A stretch of DNA of 64,000 nucleotides from CAYNLK01 sp964398055 (GCA_964398055.1 CAYNLK010000008.1:121159-185158), one strand, 5' to 3'; counted from the stretch's first letter, positions 51,659-59,393 are shown. Translations and numbers: made by a program. Notes: generated from the letters alone by a model not told the origin.

Positions 51659-51967
51659 TTACTCAGGCTTTGCGTCATGTCTGAATTTTGGTTTCTTAGC
51701 AAACCACTTCAACAAGTCCCAGTTGCCAGCAATCAGAGCTTCCTTTTTCGCTCGTGACCAATTCTTAATCTGTCGTTCGGCTAAAAAGGCGTAATCTTTA
51801 TTGGGCATCTCTTGGCTGAAAACTAACTCAATAGGCAAACGATGTTTGGTCCAATCACTCCCCTCACCGGCTTGATGTTCTGCTATCCGCTTTTCCAGCG
51901 CCGTTGTGTGGCCGGTGTAATATGATCCATCGGCGCAGCGGAGAATGTAGACCCAGGCTTTTGTCAT
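51659..51967 (-). CDS. GIY-YIG nuclease-domain protein
   Basis: 102 residues. WVYILRCADGSYYTGHT gives the GIY-YIG strands, followed by the catalytic Arg region (LEKRIAEHQAG) and a Glu in FLAERQIKNWSRAKKEALI. It has the size and order of the single-domain UPF0213/YhbQ-type proteins, whose role in DNA repair or exchange is poorly known. It is bracketed by related repeats (copies A, C on one side and B on the other) between nrdR and nrdJ, which suggests insertion into an older nrdR-nrdJ unit. Confidence 0.92.
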   Translation of the reverse strand: MTKAWVYILRCADGSYYTGHTTALEKRIAEHQAGEGSDWTKHRLPIELVFSQEMPNKDYAFLAERQIKNWSRAKKEALIAGNWDLLKWFAKKPKFRHDAKPE

Positions 51968-51990
51968 AATTACCTATCTGTCTTAATCCG

Positions 51991-52080
51991 CACCCCTCGA
52001 TACGCCCCTCGTCAAGCTCGGGGGCTACTCGGGATGCTGGTTTCATCACTTTTTCCTTTATGAGCATCTTGAGGGCTACG
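51991..52080. repeat. CGCCCCTCGATA-type repeat, copy B
   Basis: Counterpart of copy A on the other side of the GIY-YIG gene; same orientation. Lies between nrdR and that gene. Confidence 0.75.
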
Positions 52081-52098
52081 AGCCTTGACATCAACCCT

Positions 52099-52608
52099 CT
52101 ACCCCTCTTCCCCAATCGGCAGCGGAATCTGGTTCTTTAGCTCTTCCTCCCGACGTTTGCGGGCCAGCAGTTGCTGGATTTCCTCGGCCATACTGTCGAC
52201 ATCCCGGAAGCGGCGATAGACTGAGGCAAAGCGGACATAGGCGACCTCGTCAATATCCTGCAAATGGTCCATGACCATCTCGCCAATCCTCAGGCTATCG
52301 ACCTCGCTCTTGCCCAGGGCATAGAGCTTGGCCTCGATCTCCCGGGCCGCGTCTTCAATGGCCGCGCTGGAAACCGGCCGTTTAGAGCACGAAATGCGCA
52401 TACTTTTGACCAACTTTTCTTTGTCAAACTCTTCCCGCCGGCCATCCCGTTTGATCACCAGCAGATTCATACTGGCAATGCGCTCATAGGTGGTGAAACG
52501 CTGATTGCACTGCTCACATTCACGCCGGCGCCTGATGCCATCAACCACCTCGCGGGTATCGATGACGCGGATGTGGTGGCTCGAGGCGCCACAAAATGGA
52601 CATTTCAT
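52099..52608 (-). CDS. nrdR: transcriptional repressor NrdR
   Basis: 169 residues. N-terminal zinc ribbon (CPFCG ... CEQCNQRFTTYE) and ATP-cone domain (VIKRDGRREEFDKEKLVKSM; LRIGEMVMDHLQDIDEVAYV; RFASVYRRF). NrdR senses ATP/dATP and represses ribonucleotide reductase genes by binding paired 16-bp boxes; two such boxes lie beside the promoter upstream. The C-terminal tail past residue 145 is charged and slightly longer than in most members. First gene of the nrd unit. Confidence 0.97.
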   Translation of the reverse strand: MKCPFCGASSHHIRVIDTREVVDGIRRRRECEQCNQRFTTYERIASMNLLVIKRDGRREEFDKEKLVKSMRISCSKRPVSSAAIEDAAREIEAKLYALGKSEVDSLRIGEMVMDHLQDIDEVAYVRFASVYRRFRDVDSMAEEIQQLLARKRREEELKNQIPLPIGEEG

Positions 52609-52643
52609 TGCAACCCTCTTCTCATTTGATTTGACATAATAAA

Positions 52644-52677
52644 AGGTGACACGGCGAATTACAGCCTCGGGTCACCT
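52644..52677. other. hairpin before the nrdR start
   Basis: AGGTGAC (52644-52650) pairs with GTCACCT (52671-52677), about 36 bases upstream of the nrdR ATG. It uses the same GGTGAC vocabulary as the dispersed inverted repeats. Its effect on nrdR translation is unknown. Confidence 0.5.
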
Positions 52678-52767
52678 GCTGGCGGTGGTCACACCGAACT
52701 CAGTTAATGAGTTTTAGTTGGCAACAATAAGAAATAATGCGTTCGGGGAGAGGGGGATTGCCAGAAT

Positions 52768-52843
52768 CTCCAGTGCGCCAGCCCAAACTGATATCTGGTT
52801 GGGCTTGGCTGGTCGTTCTCGCCGCTTTGGGATTGAACTGGAG
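52768..52843 (-). other. possible structured RNA in the long nrdR leader
   Basis: CTCCAG (52768-52773) can pair with CTGGAG (52838-52843), enclosing AGCCCAA (52780-52786) with TTGGGCT (52799-52805). The leader from the predicted start of transcription to nrdR is about 330 bases with no gene. I looked for cobalamin-riboswitch blocks, which would suit a B12-dependent enzyme, and found none. Confidence 0.35.
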
Positions 52844-52889
52844 AGGCCCCATTTTAACTCGCTACTTAACATAACAGTTGCAACAAAAA

Positions 52890-52905
52890 CACAATATATA
52901 GTGGT
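52890..52905. promoter_or_regulatory. NrdR box 1
   Basis: ACACAATATATAGTGG agrees with the NrdR consensus ACACWATATATWGWGT at all but the last position. It lies immediately downstream of the minus-strand -10. Confidence 0.75.
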
Positions 52906-52919
52906 ACTACTCTCTCATG

Positions 52920-52936
52920 CACAACATATTGTATGC
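52920..52936. promoter_or_regulatory. NrdR box 2
   Basis: CACAACATATTGTATGC is a weaker box whose centre is about 31 bases from box 1, three helical turns, which is the usual spacing of NrdR box pairs. Confidence 0.6.
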
Positions 52937-52948
52937 AAAAGCGAGTCC

Positions 52949-52977
52949 AGTATACACCCTTTTTGACCTCTTGACAA
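52949..52977 (-). promoter_or_regulatory. promoter of the nrdR-GIY-nrdJ unit
   Basis: On the minus strand TTGTCA (52972-52977), 17-base spacer, TATACT (52949-52954). The predicted start near 52942 is followed at once by both NrdR boxes, a standard repression layout. Confidence 0.65.
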
Positions 52978-53069
52978 GAGGATTCTGGAGACTCAACCTT
53001 AAAATTGACCGGGATAATTGCCGGGCCGGATGTGAAAAATTAAACAAGCTGTGAAGGCAAAAAAGTTTA

Positions 53070-53109
53070 GTGAAACGTGAAACGTGAGCGGTTATGTTTC
53101 ACGTTTCAC
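53070..53109 (-). terminator. terminator of ilvE built from GTGAAAC heptamers
   Basis: GTGAAACGTGAAAC (53070-53083) pairs perfectly with its complement at 53096-53109, 12-base loop; on the minus strand CTAAACTTTTTT follows. Both arms are two heptamers of the dispersed repeat family. Between 53110 and 53171 nothing else is seen. Confidence 0.7.
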
Positions 53110-53171
53110 GTTTTACAGAGATTTTGACGGCGCCGAAAATAGCTCAGGTGTTTCTGGCAGAAAGCCGGCCT

Positions 53172-54095
53172 CTATTTGACCGGCGTCAGCCAACCGTGTC
53201 GATCCGGCACTTCGCCGGTGATGATGGCAAAGAATTCACTCTGAATCTGCTCGGTAATGGGGCCGCGGCTGCCCGGGCCAATGACAATGCCATCCACACT
53301 CCGGATCGGGGTGATTTCGGCTGCGGTGCCGGTGAAGAAGAGTTCATCGGCAATGTAGAGCATCTCGCGCGGAATTTGCTGCTCGATCACCTGATACCCT
53401 TTTTCCTGGGCCAGGGTTATAGCAAAGCCGCGGGTAATCCCGGTTAAAATAGAGTTGCCCACCGGCGGCGTGTGGATTTTGCCGTCCATTACCACAAAGA
53501 TGTTCTCGCCGCTGCCTTCGCTGACATAGCCCTGCACATCGAGCACAATCCCTTCCACATAGCCGTGCCGCTTGGCTTCCATCACCACCATTTGCGAGTT
53601 GATGTAGTTGCCGCCGGTTTTGGCCATGGCCGGGTGCGTATCAGGGGCCATCCGCCGCCAACTGCTCACTGCCACATCAACTCCCTTTTCCAGCGCATCG
53701 GCGCCCAGGTACGCGCCCCACTCCCAGGTGGCAATGATCACCTCAACCGGGCAGTGGCGCGGATCAACCCCCAACACCTCATAACCCCGAAAAACCAGTG
53801 GCCGGATGTAACAGGCGTTGTGCTTGTTGCGGGCCACCGTCGCCAAAATAGCCTGGCTGATTTCTGCCGGGGTATAAGGAATGGGCATGTTGATGATTTT
53901 GCAGCTGTTGAAGAGCCGTTTGACGTGAGGCTCAAGACCCAGAACAGCCGGACCCAGGGGGGTTTGGTACGCCCGAATCCCCTCGAAAACGCTGGTGCCG
54001 TAATGCAGCACGTGAGATAGCACGTGAATTTTGGCCTCGTCCCACGGCACGAACTCTCCGTTAAACCAGATAGATTCCGACTTTGGTAAAGGCAT
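53172..54095 (-). CDS. ilvE: branched-chain amino acid aminotransferase
   Basis: 307 residues, ATG behind GGGAGGAG. Class IV PLP aminotransferase: PLP Lys in MAKTGGNYINSQM, the substrate/phosphate motifs MEAKRHGYVEGIVLD and EGSGENIFVV, and the SILTGITRGFAI block of IlvE. The N-terminal WFNGEFVPWDEAKIHVLSHV and YGTSVFEGIRAY are also typical. It catalyses the last step of Leu, Ile and Val synthesis. No other ilv gene lies nearby. Its upstream region is unusual in holding four NrdR-like palindromes. Confidence 0.96.
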   Translation of the reverse strand: MPLPKSESIWFNGEFVPWDEAKIHVLSHVLHYGTSVFEGIRAYQTPLGPAVLGLEPHVKRLFNSCKIINMPIPYTPAEISQAILATVARNKHNACYIRPLVFRGYEVLGVDPRHCPVEVIIATWEWGAYLGADALEKGVDVAVSSWRRMAPDTHPAMAKTGGNYINSQMVVMEAKRHGYVEGIVLDVQGYVSEGSGENIFVVMDGKIHTPPVGNSILTGITRGFAITLAQEKGYQVIEQQIPREMLYIADELFFTGTAAEITPIRSVDGIVIGPGSRGPITEQIQSEFFAIITGEVPDRHGWLTPVK

Positions 54096-54163
54096 TGAAC
54101 ATCTCCTCCCTTGGTTGGTTAGTTGGTTGATTAGTTTGGGTTCTTCAGGATTTTCCGTACAGC

Positions 54164-54179
54164 ATACTATATATAGTGG
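54164..54179. promoter_or_regulatory. NrdR-like box a, upstream of ilvE
   Basis: ATACTATATATAGTGG; core ACTATATATAGT is a perfect 12-bp palindrome and fits the NrdR consensus apart from the ends. It lies 69 bases before the ilvE ATG. Confidence 0.55.
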
Positions 54180-54219
54180 TGGTTAATACGTACCTCCAAA
54201 TGAAATCTTCTAAAGCAAC

Positions 54220-54235
54220 CTCGATATATAGTGCA
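54220..54235. promoter_or_regulatory. NrdR-like box b
   Basis: CTCGATATATAGTGCA shares the right half of the consensus. It is spaced 30 bases from box c, close to the spacing of a natural box pair. Confidence 0.45.
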
Positions 54236-54249
54236 TCTACACTGGAAGT

Positions 54250-54265
54250 ACACTAGATGTTGTGA
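54250..54265. promoter_or_regulatory. NrdR-like box c
   Basis: ACACTAGATGTTGTGA matches the NrdR consensus at 13 of 16 positions, counting W as A or T. Confidence 0.45.
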
Positions 54266-54295
54266 TTTTATACGAAGTTTACTTAAAAAATCGCC

Positions 54296-54311
54296 TCACT
54301 ATATATAGTGG
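54296..54311. promoter_or_regulatory. NrdR-like box d
   Basis: TCACTATATATAGTGG has a perfect CACTATATATAGTG palindrome of 14 bases, the best single match of the four. Confidence 0.55.
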
Positions 54312-54449
54312 TATGCACGGAAAATACCAAAGAACCTTAGTTTGTTGGTTTGTTGGCTGGTTGAATTTGTTCAATTTTACTGCGCGGGGTCAAAAAAGCA
54401 AACCTGCCAGGGGGGAGTCAATGGTGCGCCTATATTTTGAAGGCATAAA

Positions 54450-54480
54450 ACAAAAACCTCCGTAGAGGATACGGAGGTTT
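54450..54480 (-). terminator. terminator after the tRNA-Ala genes
   Basis: AAACCTCCGTA (54454-54464) pairs perfectly with TACGGAGGTTT (54470-54480), 5-base loop; on the minus strand TTTTTGTTTT follows. Confidence 0.85.
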
Positions 54481-54498
54481 AATGGGTTAATCTATTCA

Positions 54499-54572
<74 letters not shown>

Positions 54573-54637
54573 AGATTCAATTATCAATTATCAATGAACA
54601 ATTATCAATTGGCTGATTGCTCATTGATAATTGATCT
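54573..54637. repeat. TTATCAA-type repeat between the tRNA genes
   Basis: TTATCAATTATCAATGAACA and a following AATTATCAATTGG are mirrored by TCATTGATAATTGATC, giving an imperfect palindrome with 7-bp periodicity. It may mark the point of tRNA duplication or act in processing. Confidence 0.6.
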
Positions 54638-54713
54638 TGGTGGAGCTGAGGGGATTCGAACCCCTGGCCTCGACAGTGCGATTGTCGCGCTCTCCCAGCT
54701 GAGCTACAGCCCC
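54638..54713 (-). tRNA. tRNA-Ala(CGC)
   Basis: 76 bases including an encoded CCA (complement of TGG 54638-54640). Acceptor, D and T arms equal those of the neighbour; anticodon stem CGACA/TGTCG with loop ATCGCAC (anticodon CGC, complement of 54678-54680). It reads GCG. The two genes differ almost only in the anticodon arm, so they arose by duplication. Confidence 0.96.
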
Positions 54714-54798
54714 GCGCCACGGTAAGGTGAAGTATACACGCCTGGCCGATTTTGTCAAACAACAAAATTCTTACGTGAGAGCAGTCCACTCTGGCCAC

Positions 54799-54829
54799 AA
54801 AAAAGCCGGGGTGAGGGTCTCCCGGCTTT
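54799..54829 (-). terminator. terminator of moaA
   Basis: AAAGCCGGG (54802-54810) pairs with CCCGGCTTT (54821-54829); on the minus strand the stem runs into TTTTTT. It lies 17 bases after the moaA stop. Confidence 0.88.
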
Positions 54830-54845
54830 CCCAACTCCAGCTGGG

Positions 54846-55826
54846 CTAACCGCCAATCTGGCTCATCGTCCGGTTTTCGGCAAATTGGCCCTTTTTTAGT
54901 TGATGGCCCACCGGCTTGGCCTGGATGGCTTGCTTGAATAACTCAACCAGCTCTTGCCGGCTGCCGCCGTTGCGCAGGGTGTTTCTAAAGTTGATCTCCT
55001 GTTCCGACAGGAGGCATAGCCGCAGCCGGCCGTCGGCAGTGACCCGCATCCGGTTGCAGTCGTCGCAGTAAGGGTTGCTGACCGGACTGATGAAACCGAT
55101 GGCCCCTTCCGCCCCGGCCAGGCGATACATGCGGGCCTCGCCGTCCAGATGGCCATTGTTCAATGGGAAAAGCGGCCCTAATTCCTGCTCAATCCAGCCC
55201 TTGACTTCGTTGCTGGAGACATAATGTTCAAGCTGAATTTCGGTGGGGCCGCCAAAGGGCATCAACTCGATGAAGCGAATTTGCCACGCTTTGGTCAGGG
55301 TCAACCGGGCCAGGTCGACCGCGGCGTCATCGTTGTAGCCACGGGTAATCACCGCGTTGAGTTTGATCGGTTTAAGCCCGGCTCGCTCGGCTGCTTCAAT
55401 CCCGGCCCAGGCTTTGTCCAGGCTGCCCAGTCGCATTATCTTAGCAATACTGTCTTTACTCAATGAGTCGACGTGGATGTTCACCCGCTTGAGGCCGGCC
55501 TCAGCTAATTCCTCCGCAATATAGGGCAAGCGATAGCCGTTCGTCGTCATTACCAGTTGTTCCAGGCCATCGATCTTAGCCAGGCGGCGGACGATGTCGA
55601 CAATATCCTGGCGCAGCGTAGGTTCGCCGCCGGTTAGCCTGACTTTATGAAAACCCACCTCCACGGCAGCTTGCACAACTTTTTCCAGTTCCGGGGCAGT
55701 TAGGAGTTCCTGGTTGGGTACAAAGGTCAGCCCGTGCATTGGCATGCAGTAAACGCAGCGCAAGTTACAGCGGTCGGTGAGGGAAAGACGCAAATAGTTG
55801 ATTTCTCGGCCAAAACCATCTTTCAT
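54846..55826 (-). CDS. moaA: GTP 3',8-cyclase MoaA
   Basis: 326 residues, ATG behind AAAGGAGATAA. Radical-SAM cluster CNLRCVYC (CxxxCxxC) near the start, LTGGEPTLRQDI for SAM binding, the C-terminal cluster CDDCNRMRVTADGRLRLCL and the C-terminal Gly-Gly (MSQIGG) needed for catalysis. It makes the first intermediate of molybdenum cofactor from GTP. No other moa gene is in the window. An Fe-S-type regulator gene lies directly upstream. Confidence 0.97.
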   Translation of the reverse strand: MKDGFGREINYLRLSLTDRCNLRCVYCMPMHGLTFVPNQELLTAPELEKVVQAAVEVGFHKVRLTGGEPTLRQDIVDIVRRLAKIDGLEQLVMTTNGYRLPYIAEELAEAGLKRVNIHVDSLSKDSIAKIMRLGSLDKAWAGIEAAERAGLKPIKLNAVITRGYNDDAAVDLARLTLTKAWQIRFIELMPFGGPTEIQLEHYVSSNEVKGWIEQELGPLFPLNNGHLDGEARMYRLAGAEGAIGFISPVSNPYCDDCNRMRVTADGRLRLCLLSEQEINFRNTLRNGGSRQELVELFKQAIQAKPVGHQLKKGQFAENRTMSQIGG

Positions 55827-55918
55827 AGGGTTATCTCCTTTGGTTGCATTCTACTTTGAAGCGCCGGTAATTGAGCTGATTATTGAGCGATATGTAGAAA
55901 AAACACAACCCTATCCCC

Positions 55919-55941
55919 AAAAAACGGGCCAGGCTGGTCCG
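55919..55941 (-). terminator. terminator of the Fe-S-type regulator gene
   Basis: On the minus strand CGGACCA-GCC-TGGCCCG forms a stem followed by TTTTTT (complement of 55919-55924). Longer arms (GGGGAT and GTGTTTTT with complements) surround it. Confidence 0.7.
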
Positions 55942-56007
55942 TAGGTTGATTTGCTGGGGATCGTGTTTTTCTGTCTACAAAAGGCGTGGTAGAATAGGTT
56001 TGTTCAT

Positions 56008-56649
56008 TCAGGCGGGGTCCATCACTAATTCAATGGGTGCGGTAACCCGGTAGCTACAGTGATCGTCGCCGCTGGTTAAACAGGCAACGCGACTCGGCGT
56101 GGTATTAAGCATTGTCCCGATCACGTGCTTGTCCAGTAGACAGATTTCGCTGTGTTCCCTGGCTATCCGGCGGTATGGGCAGGAATGAGCATCGATGACG
56201 TAACCGTTACTCTCCTTTGTCCAGCAAACCGTAAAACCTTTTTCTGCCAGAAACATCACAACTTCATCCAGACGCTCTTCAAAAGTTTGCTCGGCTTTGG
56301 GCGCAGGAGCTTCGTTAGCCAGCCGGTCGGCAATTCGATGAAACAGTTCACCCACGCCCGCTTTGCCTAGTTGCTGGCTGACCTCATCAAGTAAGTAGTC
56401 GGTTAAGCTGCGATAGTCTTCGGGGAACAACTCATCAGCGGCTTCGGTCAGCCGGTAGATTTGTTGCGGTCGCCCCGGCCCACTCTGCCGCCGGACGGCA
56501 AAAGCAGCAATAAGATTATCCGCCTGCAGCACATTGAGATGATATCGAACTGCCATGGGAGTCAGGTCAATGGCGGCTGCCAACTCCTCAACGGTGGCCT
56601 GCCGCTTTTCTTTTAAGAAATCGATGATCCGCTGGCGGGTTTCGTGCAT
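56008..56649 (-). CDS. SufR/ArsR-like regulator with Cys-rich C-terminus
   Basis: 213 residues from ATG 56647-56649, AAAGGT upstream; the AT-rich extension to 56754 is promoter sequence. N-terminal winged helix (RQRIIDFLKEKRQATVEELA; TPMAVRYHLNVLQADNLI), then a wing region RRQSGPGRPQQIYRL as in DeoR/SufR regulators. The C-terminal domain has a run of Cys: HSCPYRRIA, SEICLLD, VACLTSG, DHCSYRV. Cys in this place bind a 4Fe-4S cluster in SufR-type proteins; spacing differs from the canonical one, so I do not give a symbol. It is divergent from the nuo fusion genes and lies upstream of moaA, both needing Fe-S clusters. Confidence 0.85.
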   Translation of the reverse strand: MHETRQRIIDFLKEKRQATVEELAAAIDLTPMAVRYHLNVLQADNLIAAFAVRRQSGPGRPQQIYRLTEAADELFPEDYRSLTDYLLDEVSQQLGKAGVGELFHRIADRLANEAPAPKAEQTFEERLDEVVMFLAEKGFTVCWTKESNGYVIDAHSCPYRRIAREHSEICLLDKHVIGTMLNTTPSRVACLTSGDDHCSYRVTAPIELVMDPA

Positions 56650-56725
56650 ACTGCTGGACCTTTTATCGAACTCGCCCGTATTTGTATAAATTTTAGCATA
56701 AAGAAGTTTTTTAATCAATTTTGTA

Positions 56726-56754
56726 TTTATAATATTTATTATAATAATTATCAA
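56726..56754 (-). promoter_or_regulatory. promoter candidate for the Fe-S-type regulator
   Basis: On the minus strand TTGATA (56749-56754), 17-base spacer, TATAAA (56726-56731), about 77 bases before the chosen ATG. The area is very AT-rich, so other hexamers are possible. Confidence 0.4.
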
Positions 56755-56761
56755 AAATAAA

Positions 56762-56791
56762 TTGACAAAGACAAGGCCGGTATGGTATAGT
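56762..56791 (+). promoter_or_regulatory. promoter of the nuoBCD-nuoI unit
   Basis: TTGACA (56762-56767), 18-base spacer, TATAGT (56786-56791) with TGG before it (extended -10). It lies back-to-back with the regulator promoter, so one operator could control both. Confidence 0.65.
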
Positions 56792-56915
56792 ACCGCTATC
56801 CTGTGAAAAATAGGACAGATGTTACTGTAAGTTCAATTGCGCCTCAACTCAAGTTCAGTTTGATACTTCCCCAGCCGACTTAGGCGGCTTATTTGTGAGG
56901 AGAATGGATGGTGAT

Positions 56916-59393
56916 ATGACAGAACAGGCTCCCTCCCCGACAAATGGTAGTGATGTTCAGGTCCCCCCTGAATTGAAACAGAACGTGTTTCTCAGCAAAT
57001 TAGACGATTTTTATAATTGGGGTCGGGCTTACTCATTGTGGCCGTTGACGATGGGGCTGGCCTGCTGCGCCATCGAGATGATTGCCACCGGCACCGCCCG
57101 GTACGACCAGGACCGCTTTGGGGCGGCCTTGTTTCGAGCCACCCCTCGCCAGGCCGATATGATGATTGTGTCGGGGACGGTTACCAAAAAGATGGCCCCC
57201 CAGATCATCCGGATTTACAACCAGATGGCTGAACCCAAGTACGTCATCAGTATGGGCGCCTGTGCCAACGGCGGCGGCCCATTTAAGGAAGGCTACAACG
57301 TGGTGTCCGGGATCGATAAATTTTTGCCGGTTGACGTCTATGTGCCCGGTTGCCCGCCCACCCCGCAGGCGTTACTGCATGGCATTATGAAGCTGCAGGA
57401 GAAGATCAAGAGCCAATCCCTTAAAACGGTGCCCTGGTATCGCAAAGCCGAAGAGATGGCGGCCGTTCCCATCCCTATTTTGGGACCGGACCTGGTCGAT
57501 CCCCGCCAACTGCCCCTGATCAAAGAAGAGCTGCAAAAAGCGCGTGCGCAGGACGGTACGGAAGAGACCGACGAAGGCCCCCAACCGCGGCCCAAGCGGG
57601 TGGTCAAGCCGCCCAAAGTACCCCAGTGGGATATTACCCCCACCGCTGAAGCCGCGGCCCTGGCCGACTCAATCAATCAAGCCCTTCAATTAGAGCAGGC
57701 GGTCACGCCGGAAGCGGACACGCTGGTGGTGGCCCGGCAATATCTGGTCGAGGTGGCTCGCTACCTCCGGGATGAGGTGGGCTATGACATGCTCAGCAAT
57801 GTTACCGGGGTTGATTATCTGGGCCGTGAAGGCGACCGTTTTGAAGTGGTTTATCATCTTTACGATTATAGCCGGCCGGACAAGCCCGGCCTGGTGATCA
57901 AGGCCCGCGCCCCCGAGGCTGATCCGGAAATTCCCTCGCTGTATAATCTTTGGAAGACCTGCTATCTCCAGGAACGGGAGATTTACGACCTGTACGGCAT
58001 CAATTTTACCGGCCATCCCAATATGAAGCGGATTTTGCTGTGGGATGATTTTTACGGCCATCCGATGCGCAAAGATTACGAGGAAGCCTACTACGAGGAG
58101 CCGGTCAAGCCGTTCACCAGCCGCTGGCCCGACGGTCATCACGAGCGGTCAGAAAGGAGCAATCCTTTTGGCCGGAATGTGGTTTATCCGCCGGATTGGG
58201 ATATCGATAATTGGCAACCCGACGACTTTGAAGATGCCCTGGAACACATTATCCAGGCTCGTGATTTGCAGGAGGGGATCGATTTTGACTCCGAACGGAT
58301 CGTGCTCAATCTGGGGCCGCACCATCCCAGTACCCACGGCGTATTTCGCATGGTGGTGACCCTGGAAGGGGAGACTATCGTCGATCTGGAGCCGGTGCTG
58401 GGCTATCTGCATCGCAACCACGAAAAAATCGGTGAGCGGAACGGCTGGCTGATGAATATGCCCTTCACCGACCGTCTGGATTATTTGAATTCGATGCAGA
58501 ATAATTTGGGCTATGCCATCACTGTTGAGAAATTGGCCGGGATCGCCGTGCCGGAGCGAGCCGAATATCTACGGGTGATCATGGCCGAGTTGACTCGCGT
58601 CTTTAGCCATCTGTCGCTGGTTGGCTTTTTGACCAATGACCTGGGTTGCATGTTTACCCCGCTGTTCTACGCCTTCGAGTCCCGCGAGCGGGTGCTCGAT
58701 TTGTTTGAAGAAGCCAGCGGCTCCCGTATGATGTGCAACTACATGCGCTTTGGCGGCGTGGCTTACGACGTGAGCGACGATTGGCTCAAACGGGCCAGGC
58801 AGGTGACCGACACCCTGGCCCGGGATCTGGAAGAACTGGATACGCTGATTTCCGGCAACGAGATCGTGCTGGCCAGAACCAAAGGCGTGGGCTACCTGTC
58901 GGCTGAAGCGCTGATCAATCACGGCGTAACCGGCCCCATGTTGCGAGCGGCCGGGATCAAATACGATATCCGCCGGGCTGAACCTTACAGTATCTACGAC
59001 CGTTTTGACTTTGACATTCCGACCCAAACCGATAGCGACGTGTGGGCCCGCTATTACCAGCGTCTACTGGAGGCCCGGCAGAGTATCAAGATTTTGTATC
59101 AGGCCTTTGATGGCATCAAAGATACCGAGCCTGGCGCCATTATGAGCGGCAAGGCTTCGTACACTATCCGGGTGCCGGCCGGTGAAGCTTACGGCCGGAC
59201 TGAGCATTCCAAAGGCGAGTTGGGATTTTATGTGGTCAGCAACGGTTCGGGTAACCCGTGGCGCTATCGGGTGCGGTCGCCCTCTTACATCAATCTGAAT
59301 GCTCTGGCTGATATGTGTAGAGGAGGCAAAGTGGCCGATACCATTGTTACACTCGGCGCCATTGATATCGTCCTCGGGGAGGTGGACCGCTAA
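56916..59393 (+). CDS. nuoBCD: NADH-quinone oxidoreductase NuoB-NuoC-NuoD triple fusion
   Basis: About 825 residues. ATG 56916 (MTEQAPSPTN) is chosen; ATG 56904 and GTG 56895 are in frame but sit too close to the AGGAG at 56898-56902. NuoB part (about 1-170): N2-cluster Cys in LACCAIEM, GACANGGGPF and PGCPPTPQAL. A charged Pro-rich linker (PRPKRVVKPPKVPQ) leads to NuoC (about 255-400: YGHPMRKDY at its end), then NuoD (about 450-825: LNLGPHHPSTHGVFRMVV, HEKIGERNGWL, GLGAIDIVLGEVDR-like end TLGAIDIVLGEVDR). These form the quinone-reducing arm of complex I. NuoCD fusion is known; joining NuoB as well is rarer. The stop overlaps the nuoI start. Confidence 0.92.
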   Translation: MTEQAPSPTNGSDVQVPPELKQNVFLSKLDDFYNWGRAYSLWPLTMGLACCAIEMIATGTARYDQDRFGAALFRATPRQADMMIVSGTVTKKMAPQIIRIYNQMAEPKYVISMGACANGGGPFKEGYNVVSGIDKFLPVDVYVPGCPPTPQALLHGIMKLQEKIKSQSLKTVPWYRKAEEMAAVPIPILGPDLVDPRQLPLIKEELQKARAQDGTEETDEGPQPRPKRVVKPPKVPQWDITPTAEAAALADSINQALQLEQAVTPEADTLVVARQYLVEVARYLRDEVGYDMLSNVTGVDYLGREGDRFEVVYHLYDYSRPDKPGLVIKARAPEADPEIPSLYNLWKTCYLQEREIYDLYGINFTGHPNMKRILLWDDFYGHPMRKDYEEAYYEEPVKPFTSRWPDGHHERSERSNPFGRNVVYPPDWDIDNWQPDDFEDALEHIIQARDLQEGIDFDSERIVLNLGPHHPSTHGVFRMVVTLEGETIVDLEPVLGYLHRNHEKIGERNGWLMNMPFTDRLDYLNSMQNNLGYAITVEKLAGIAVPERAEYLRVIMAELTRVFSHLSLVGFLTNDLGCMFTPLFYAFESRERVLDLFEEASGSRMMCNYMRFGGVAYDVSDDWLKRARQVTDTLARDLEELDTLISGNEIVLARTKGVGYLSAEALINHGVTGPMLRAAGIKYDIRRAEPYSIYDRFDFDIPTQTDSDVWARYYQRLLEARQSIKILYQAFDGIKDTEPGAIMSGKASYTIRVPAGEAYGRTEHSKGELGFYVVSNGSGNPWRYRVRSPSYINLNALADMCRGGKVADTIVTLGAIDIVLGEVDR

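Larger units (their letters stand above)
54096..54449. other. intergenic region upstream of ilvE
   Basis: No credible gene; the open frame 54262-54465 is low in coding character and runs over palindromes. Contents: GTTGGTTAGTTGG repeats (54112-54135), four NrdR-like boxes, and GTTTGTTGGTTTGTTGG (about 54341-54357). Confidence 0.7.

Noticed and set aside
52609..52942. Cobalamin riboswitch upstream of the B12-dependent reductase unit
   Set aside because: No B12-box-like block or GCCACTG element is visible on the minus strand.
54262..54465. 67-residue open frame upstream of the tRNA genes
   Set aside because: It runs across palindromic NrdR-like boxes and repeats, has no ribosome site and no protein-like composition.
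56916..59393. NiFe-hydrogenase large/small subunit instead of Nuo
   Set aside because: The NuoD part has the GPHHPSTHG start and lacks the CxxC pairs that hold nickel; the NuoB Cys pattern is of the complex I type.
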